From the NCBI GenBank assembly GCA_905221605.1, contig CAJNDS010002078.1, positions 1-64,000 of the forward strand: a DNA stretch of 64,000 bases. Reading direction: 5' to 3'. The notes under the pieces were generated by a model that saw only the letters and a program-made list of their open reading frames with translations, made no database searches and was not told where the DNA came from. How positions within the stretch are numbered: position 1 is the first letter of the stretch; each line of letters begins with the position of its first letter. Origin of the DNA: Symbiodinium natans (Eukaryota; Sar; Dinophyceae; Suessiales; Symbiodiniaceae). The position numbers and the translations under genes are program-made. Shown here one piece after another: positions 57,931 through 64,000 of the stretch.

Positions 57931-58490
57931 TTTCTTGGGCTTTGAAGCGCGCTCTGCACGGCTTAAAACAAAAAAAAGCGGGGGGGTTGGGGGGGGCGCA
58001 GCCCCCCCCATTTGCAAACACAATGCTCACACGATGCTTTTCAACTAGTTTCTTGGGCTTTGAAGCACGCTTGGTACGGCTGAAAAGAAGCGGGGGGGGC
58101 GGGGGGTTGGGGCACAGCCCCCATCTGCAAACACCCTGCTCACATGATGGGTTTCAACTAGTTTCTTGGGCTTCGGCTGAAAAAAAGCGGGGGGGTTGGG
58201 GGGGGCGCAGCCCCCCCCATTTGCAAACACAATGCTCACACGATGTTTTTCAACTAGTTTCTTGGGCTTTGAACGGCTTAAAAGAAGCGGGGGGGGGTTG
58301 GGGGGTCTGCGCCCCCCATTTGCAAACACCCTGCTCACATGATGGGTGTCAACAAGTTTCTTGGGCTTTGAAGCGCGCTCTGCACGGCTTAAAAAAAGCG
58401 GGGGGGGGTTGGGGGGGGGCAACCCCCCCCATTTGCAAACACAATGCTCATACGATGTTTTTCAACTAGTTCTGGGCTTTGAAGCACTAT
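57931..58490. repeat. GC-hairpin tandem repeat, five units of two alternating types
   Basis: Units of about 96-118 bp start with TTTCTTGGGCTT at 57931, 58049, 58162, 58258 and 58357, with a partial sixth from about 58469. Each holds a G-run/C-run inverted repeat (GGGGGGCGCAGCCCCCC in the best copies). The sequence after the hairpin alternates between CACAATGCTCACACGATG and CACCCTGCTCACATGATGGG. Confidence 0.92.
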
Positions 58491-58985
58491 TCATATATTC
58501 ATATATTCATATATTCATATATTCATATATTCATATATTCATATATTCATATATTCATCTTTCATATTCATCATATATCAATATGCAATCTTCATATATT
58601 CATTTATTTCATATATTCAAGATTTCATGTCTATGCATATATTTCATATATCATATATTCATATAGGCAATTATTCATATATTATATATTCATATATTAT
58701 ATTCCTATATTCAATAGTCATTATATCATATATTCATATATTCTATATTAATATATTCATATATTCATATTTCATATATTCATATTCATCGGATATTCAT
58801 ATATTCATATATTCATATATTCATATATTCATATATTCATATATTCATATATTCATATATTCATATATTCATATATTCATATATTCATATATTCATATAT
58901 TCATATATTCATATATTCATATATTCATATATTCATATATTCATATATTCATATATTCATATATTAATGTATATTAATATACTAA
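58490..58985. repeat. 8-bp ATATTCAT satellite
   Basis: CATATATT units in near-perfect runs at about 58490-58560 and 58795-58965, with degenerate AT-rich sequence between. Confidence 0.95.
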
Positions 58986-59129
58986 TATTAATATGTTAAT
59001 ATCATATTATACTGTATACATGTGTTTATCTTTGCAAAATTTACTTTACGTACTATAGGGTCAGGAGGCTCAGAGGCCCAGGAGGACCCGTGAAAGGGCG
59101 CCAGAGGACCGAGAGACCGCGGGCCGAAA

Positions 59130-59312
59130 AAGCACAGGACCAGCAGACCACGAGACCAGCAGACCGGGAAACCAGCCGACCAGGGGACCAGCAGACCAGG
59201 AGACCAGGGGACCAGGAGACCAGGAGACCAGCAGACCAGGGGACCACGGGACCAGGAGACCACCAAAAAAAAAAATACAAAAAAAAAAAAAAAAAAAAAA
59301 AAAACAAAAAAA
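59130..59312. repeat. GACCAG minisatellite followed by an A-rich tract
   Basis: Units of about 9-11 bp of the type GACCAGCAGACCAGGGGACC fill 59139-59263, directly followed by about 45 bases that are nearly all A. Confidence 0.93.
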
Positions 59313-59611
59313 TAGGCCCTCCATTTCCACCGAACCTTTTCTGCGGGATGTTCAGCCTTCAATCCTGACTGCAAAAGAACTTCAACTTTCAATCAACCCA
59401 AAACCATAAGCTCCGTGGGAGAATACTCTCTATGTATATGTGTATGTACCTACAACTACATACACACATACATACACATACCCATACCCATAGACGTGAA
59501 CATAAACAGAGGCATAAACCTACATACTTATACATACTAGACAGACAACTTGTACATACTACAGAGACAGATATGATGTTGAGCTGCACCCGCCGCACGT
59601 CTTAGAAAGCA

Positions 59612-59887
59612 CTAAGAGCAAGGTATGAATGTCGAGGCATCACAAACCGGATCAAGTTGGCTGACCTCACCAAAATGCTGACCGATGCTGACCGGAAGCG
59701 CGGCAATGACAGACTCTGCACCTGGTAATTCCACCTCCCGGCACCAGACGCTGAATCCTGCGCAACTCTCGGACGACTCAGGAAATTGCACGGCACCTGC
59801 AGCATGCCATGGCAAGCGACAGTCAAGTATTAGGCCGCCGGCGTAGCAATCGGGCAAGATGTCATCATCCCCCCTGGCAACATACAC
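59612..59887 (-). CDS. Candidate exon, unknown
   Basis: A 91-codon frame reading GDDDILPDCYAGGLILDCRL, VWCREVELPGAESVIAALPV, then SIGQHFGEVSQL. Orientation matches the cluster. No domain recognised and no decisive splice edges. Confidence 0.27.
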   Translation of the reverse strand: MYVARGDDDILPDCYAGGLILDCRLPWHAAGAVQFPESSESCAGFSVWCREVELPGAESVIAALPVSIGQHFGEVSQLDPVCDASTFIPCS

Positions 59888-61076
59888 TTTTGACAGAGTG
59901 TTGAACGGCTTGCAAGTTCAGCTGGAGTCCAGGCAGGCTGCGCTATAGGCTACAGCACCCAACATCCTCGCTGAAAGTCAAGCGAAACAGCGCCGGGCAC
60001 ACAGCTTGTCCGGAACGCGTGCTGGCAGCACGACCTTCCCAAGGCAGGCTCCCCCGCACGCCGCCCCGCACAAAGAGTTGCTGCAGTCTTGCCCGGTTGA
60101 TGCATGCTTAAGGCCGAAACCCCTTCGGCTCCACCTCCTGCGAAGAAGCTTCGTACCACGTGAATGAAAGTATTTGTGGATTCATTTCTGGCAAGCGCCT
60201 ATGAACATGCAAACGGAACGGCAGACAGAGACTTAGAGCTTCAATCGCGTCTGACTGCCGAAGATCATGCTAAACATTGCCAAACCAAAAAAAGGGCCTT
60301 GGGCCCGCAAGCGAATCGTGGCCGGAGGCCACACAACGCCTGCGCCACAACATGCAAACAACAAGGGTCAATTGCCTCAGACTCAAAATTTGAGCTGCGC
60401 AAAACTGGGATGCCGGCCAACTTGGTACGAATAGAAATGGAAAAGGCTGGTCTCCAAAACCTGTGGGGGGAATGTAAACCCTAACTCTCACAAGGCGTTC
60501 ACCTCGTGCTACGTTTTGTTGCCCGCGTCACACCGTCACACACCTCGTTTTGGCGAACAAACCGGCACTTGCTGCGAAGCGGAACCACCTGCGCGCAACG
60601 AGATGTTTTAGCAAGCCGGCTACTGTCGAAAGCACAAGGATTGAGACAGCTCCCCGTCGCACCAACACGTGGCCATCTTCCAGCACTTCCGGAGGCCCTC
60701 CTCATGGGATGTGTTCTCCAAGAAACTTCAATACACAAAACGAAAGAAAACTGCACGACACGACTTGGCACTTGCCCACTCGGATCTCTCTGATTTCCCT
60801 GTACATCGATAGGCCCCACAAGGCCCACAAGGCCCACGCCCAGTCGTAGGATGTTAGCCAAGTCAGGAAAACCATCAGGACCCAACCTTGAGCCACAGCC
60901 ACTCCGCTGGCATGTCGTTGAAACGGTTGTCTAGTGGCATCTACCGAGTCGTCATGCGCGAAAACATGTTCTAAGGAAACTGTCGGCAAAAACCACATTC
61001 CAAGGGGACGGCTTGCACAGACCTGTGCCGTTCTGAGACCTCCCAAGCGGTGCACTGCATGAATTTTATGGCCGCC

Positions 61077-61079
<3 letters not shown>
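59888..61079. other. Intergenic, no gene recognised
   Basis: A minus-strand hydrophobic segment at about 60780-60890 (VFLTWLTSYDWAWALWALWG) comes from a short CCCACAAGG repeat and is probably chance. Confidence 0.35.

Positions 61080-61120
<41 letters not shown>
61080..61120. repeat. Uninterrupted run of 41 C
   Basis: A pure C homopolymer of 41 bases. Its true length may be affected by sequencing. Confidence 0.97.
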
Positions 61121-61123
<3 letters not shown>

Positions 61124-61174
61124 CGTGCTCTGTTTCGTCTTGACTCTTGCTTGTGCACGAAACTATGCGATTGC

Positions 61175-62395
61175 CTAGTCCCTACTCCAATCCAAACACA
61201 CTATAGTTAACGCACCAACTCCAAGAAAGAAAACCACCAGCGGCCTATCCCGTGCAAGGACACAAACTTGTCCAGCTTTCCCCTGGCACCTCAGTGCGTC
61301 GGTTGCGGGCCCTAGACTTGCTGAAGTTGTTTGCGCGTGCCGGCTGTCTTGATTTCGGTGCCTTTTCCCTTCCTTCTGCGCATATGCATGTACCCCACGG
61401 GTAGTTCTGCATCCTCCCTCAAGGATTTGAGATGCACGAAACCTTCGTCCTTCAAGTGCTGTTGGGAGCAGGCCCACGGGCCTAGGCTCGGCGCTCCTAA
61501 GCGCCGGCGTGTCCAGGCTGAAACCGTCGCTGTTCGAGCAACGACGCAACGCAAGCTCGAGTGCAGAATGTGCGTTCTCTTCGGGCTTGCGCAACAACTC
61601 GGCACGAGCAGCTCCTATCACGCGTTGCGCGGCCCGCCTCTCCCCAATGATGTTTGCGTCGTTCATTATCAGCTCGAAACGATGCGGTGTCCGGATGTAG
61701 TCAAGAGACTGCGAGCGGCCCTCCATCAGGACGGACATGCCAGCTGCTTGCATTATCTGGGCTGCGTTCGCAGCAAAGTTCACTACCTCACCCTGGGTCT
61801 TCGCGGCCACAGTGGGGACGAAGCGTCCAATCTCTGGCTCTTTGAGCAGCGTGTTGGCTATTTCTGAGACCAGCACATCATCGTTACCCAATCCGCTAAC
61901 TTTGATGTCAAAGTCCTCCCGGAATTTCCCAAACTCCAGCCGTGACATCAGCATCTGGAGCAGCTCATGGGTCAGCTGTGCCCCAAGTTCTTTGTGGCTT
62001 TTCTGGCAGTGGTGCAGAGCCAGCAGTGTCAGGGCACGAAAGACGTTGCCATTGGACCAACGCGCAGACCTGGGTAGGACAGCCTGAAGATACTTGGCAA
62101 GGGTGCTCTTTCCGGTGCCGCTTCTGCCTTGCAGAACAAGTACACACCCACTCTCAGGAGCATCTCCAAGTTTGCGCCTGATTTCACCAGCAATGGCGCC
62201 TATTGACTTGCCTTCGGTCTGGATTCGGCAAACAGGTTCTACTTGCGGGCGTTCCTCCAGCACGCCCCTTGCCACCGCCTCAGCCACACCTGTGGCCAAT
62301 TTCTCTTGGTCCTCCTTGTCCCGGAGTAGGGCCGCCTCCGCCTCTGCGCGCGCGAGGAGCTGGAAGCCCGGCAAAGCCTTGCAAGGCGCCGTGCT
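61175..62395 (-). CDS. P-loop nucleotide-kinase-like protein (cytidylate kinase type), large exon
   Basis: An open frame without a convincing ATG at its 5' end (the first candidate codon is TTG and the frame stays open upstream), so it is likely an exon of a longer gene. Counting from the TTG at 62374: a coiled, charged N-terminal part, then the Walker A motif LQGRSGTGKSTLAKYL (82-97) and WSNGNVFRALTLLALHHC, which sits where cytidylate kinases have SGxxYRA. Further on are NTLLKEPEIGRFVPTVAA, TQGEVVNFAANAAQIM, and VLMEGRSQSLDYIRTPHRFE then IIGERRAAQRVIGAA, which parallel the GRD...RR..Q part of CMP kinase. I recall similar proteins from dinoflagellates. The last ~110 codons before 61175 look non-coding, so the exon probably ends near 61540. 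Substrate unproven. Confidence 0.65.
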   Translation of the reverse strand, partial: STAPCKALPGFQLLARAEAEAALLRDKEDQEKLATGVAEAVARGVLEERPQVEPVCRIQTEGKSIGAIAGEIRRKLGDAPESGCVLVLQGRSGTGKSTLAKYLQAVLPRSARWSNGNVFRALTLLALHHCQKSHKELGAQLTHELLQMLMSRLEFGKFREDFDIKVSGLGNDDVLVSEIANTLLKEPEIGRFVPTVAAKTQGEVVNFAANAAQIMQAAGMSVLMEGRSQSLDYIRTPHRFELIMNDANIIGERRAAQRVIGAARAELLRKPEENAHSALELALRRCSNSDGFSLDTPALRSAEPRPVGLLPTALEGRRFRASQILEGGCRTTRGVHAYAQKEGKRHRNQDSRHAQTTSASLGPATDALRCQGKAGQVCVLARDRPLVVFFLGVGALTIVCLDWSRD

Positions 62396-62453
62396 GCGCG
62401 CGCAAAAGTGCCCTTTGCAAGTTGCTGTAGGTGCAAAGACTCAGAAAATTTGG

Positions 62454-62570
62454 TCAGTGTTCTCTTGCAATGCCAAGTTCCTGCAAAGAATCAATCACCA
62501 GGTTCGAAGTCTCATCGGAGCCTTCGACCAACAGTTCGGCGGTCAGGGCCTCAAACAATGCTGCTTTGAT
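62454..62570 (-). CDS. Candidate terminal or internal exon upstream of the P-loop gene
   Basis: After CTGCCAG|A the frame reads IKAALFEALTAELLVEGSDE then TSNLVIDSLQELGIAREH and a TGA. Strongly protein-like and helical. If the TGA is used it ends an upstream gene; if a donor lies before it, it is an exon of the P-loop gene. Confidence 0.42.
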   Translation of the reverse strand: MKAALFEALTAELLVEGSDETSNLVIDSLQELGIAREH

Positions 62571-64000
62571 CTGGCAGTTTGATTCGGAATGAGGATCGGA
62601 AGCTCAATACGGCAGGAAAGGCGCCACAAGCCTTTCTATCACAATGATGGCAAAACCCCAGCAACAGCACCCAGGCCACCTTAGTCTGAGAGTTTGCTCG
62701 CAGCGTAGTCGAGGCATTTGCAACGCGCCGGCTGTGCCGAGGCCAACCTCAGAGAGTCTTGGAAGCAGGGACGCAACTGCCGCAAGAAGTATCACGAGGT
62801 CTTTGCGAACCCACATCAAGAGACATGGCTCAACATTTGGCTCAGCGGCTCGAAGCGTTCCAGTTCGACACGGGCACTGGGCGCCATCGTTCCGGGGGCG
62901 CCTCAGCGCAATCTCCGCATTCCGAATCCCGCCCCGCGCCCCCCACCCCCCCCCCCCCCCCCCCCCGCCACAAGAAAGAGGTATGCAGCGATATGCAAGC
63001 CCAATCTGTTGAAGAAATGGCACCTCGGAAAGACAGCAGCGGCCCCAGGAGCTGCAGCTGCCATGGATCTTCACCTGACACAACGCCACGAGACGCCAGG
63101 AGTCCCAAGGCCAAAGGCTATCTGCTGCTGACCGTATGCCTGCGTCATGCCTCAGAACCCTTGAAAAAACTACTCGGTTCCCTGATGCTGCAGACTGGCT
63201 GTATGCAGTGGTACGACAAGGTTGACTCGAAAGCTTTGCTGCCATGCAGCACGACCTACGGCAACCCGTCTCGGCAGCATTGCTGCGGCTCGCCAGATAT
63301 CCGAAATCAGCTATGATCCAAGCGATCGGCTCATAAGTCTACGATGTGTAGCATTCATCGGAACATGCTGGCTACGCGAAGTGTAGGCTACGAGCTGGTT
63401 TGAGATCTGGTCTGAAGCAAAACCGCGCTGGTCTGGGCCGGGGGTGGCGACGGGCATCTCAGCAGACTCTCCTTGTGCTCCCTTGTACTCCCTCTTGGCT
63501 CAGGACTTGCCGTTGCTTGGGATTCGTCCGACCGAGAACTCCACGTGAATGGAGGAGACGCCTCAGCTTGCAGCCAAGCCCTTCAACTGGAGCCCACGTG
63601 CTATAGAACCAGGAAGATATCCGAGACCTGTGGAAGTGCAGCTTCGCACTGGCGGAGGTGCGTAACATGCTCCCTTCGGTATGGCAGTTTTGCAACCCCT
63701 GTTATCTCGGGACGCGCGGGGTTCACCTGCAGGCGCTGGGTACCTTGATCCTTTTGATCATGCGAATTCGGCCTGAGCCTGCGCTTGAGACGAACTTCGA
63801 GCATTCTAGCGTGATCTACGAATCCTGCGTGCGAGAAGTGCTTCCCATCTTCCCGGGCTCACTTGGTAAAGCACAAACCCCCTCAGAGAAATCTTCCAAA
63901 TTTACCATGCGCAAGCCAGCTTCAGAGTACTTTTCAGCTGAGACTCACTTCAGCTGCAGGCTGCAGGCAGACACTTGGGGTGAGAACAGGTTCAATGGGA
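62571..64000. other. Right end, no gene recognised
   Basis: A minus-strand frame at 62604-63245 (213 codons) is interrupted by a poly-Gly stretch encoded by the C run at 62947-62966 and shows no domain. Nothing else is supported. Confidence 0.35.

Noticed and set aside
62604-63245. 213-codon minus-strand ORF
   Set aside because: It is held open partly by a poly-Gly run from a C homopolymer and shows no domain or splice context.
1-64000. tRNA and rRNA genes
   Set aside because: I looked for B-box-like GGTTCGAnnCC and conserved rRNA stretches by eye and found none that could be folded convincingly. A covariance-model search would be decisive.

Overview
This window looks like nuclear DNA of a dinoflagellate, most likely of the Suessiales (Symbiodinium and relatives or Polarella). 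The evidence is a chlorophyll a/c light-harvesting gene with a dinoflagellate-type plastid leader (FVPAGQSLRG followed by a second hydrophobic stretch), genes cut into many short exons with GT, GC and possibly GA donors and AG|G acceptors, TTTAGGG-type telomere-like sequence, dense microsatellites, and a retrotransposon family that I recognise from dinoflagellate genomes. All functional calls rest on reading translations by eye; no search was run.

Layout. 1777-9458 holds a 7.7 kb retrotransposon on the minus strand. It is bounded by split direct repeats (A1 - coding - B1 - A2 - B2) and encodes two gag-like proteins, a reverse transcriptase, an RNase H, a C5-type DNA methyltransferase-like domain inserted inside the RNase H, and a tyrosine recombinase. 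The RT carries an in-frame TAG and the coding region is frameshifted at least twice, yet the terminal repeats are identical. 9459-21600 is mostly intergenic, with a large CATA/CATACA satellite (11.1-11.96 kb) and one intronless ORF (19.0-19.8 kb). 21.6-23.8 kb is a multi-exon DPH5 gene (diphthamide synthesis). 31.9-34.3 kb holds exons of a GT61-family glycosyltransferase. 37.3-41.0 kb is a multi-exon GH13 alpha-amylase. 47.3-48.4 kb is a 230-bp tandem repeat array. 49.5-50.5 kb has exons of a protein kinase-like gene. 51.8-53.2 kb is an intronless gene for a double-domain light-harvesting protein. 56.3-59.5 kb is a block of satellites: G-tract, 9-bp repeat, alternating GC-hairpin repeat, 8-bp AT repeat, GACCAG repeat. 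61.2-62.4 kb is a P-loop (cytidylate kinase-like) protein.

Every gene I could assign with fair confidence (DPH5, GT61, amylase, kinase-like, LHC, P-loop protein) and the retrotransposon lie on the minus strand. This agrees with the unidirectional gene clusters known in dinoflagellates. The gene products do not form one pathway: they are housekeeping translation-factor modification, glycan or starch metabolism, signalling and photosynthesis. Several further minus-strand stretches read like exons of unrecognised genes and are listed with low confidence.
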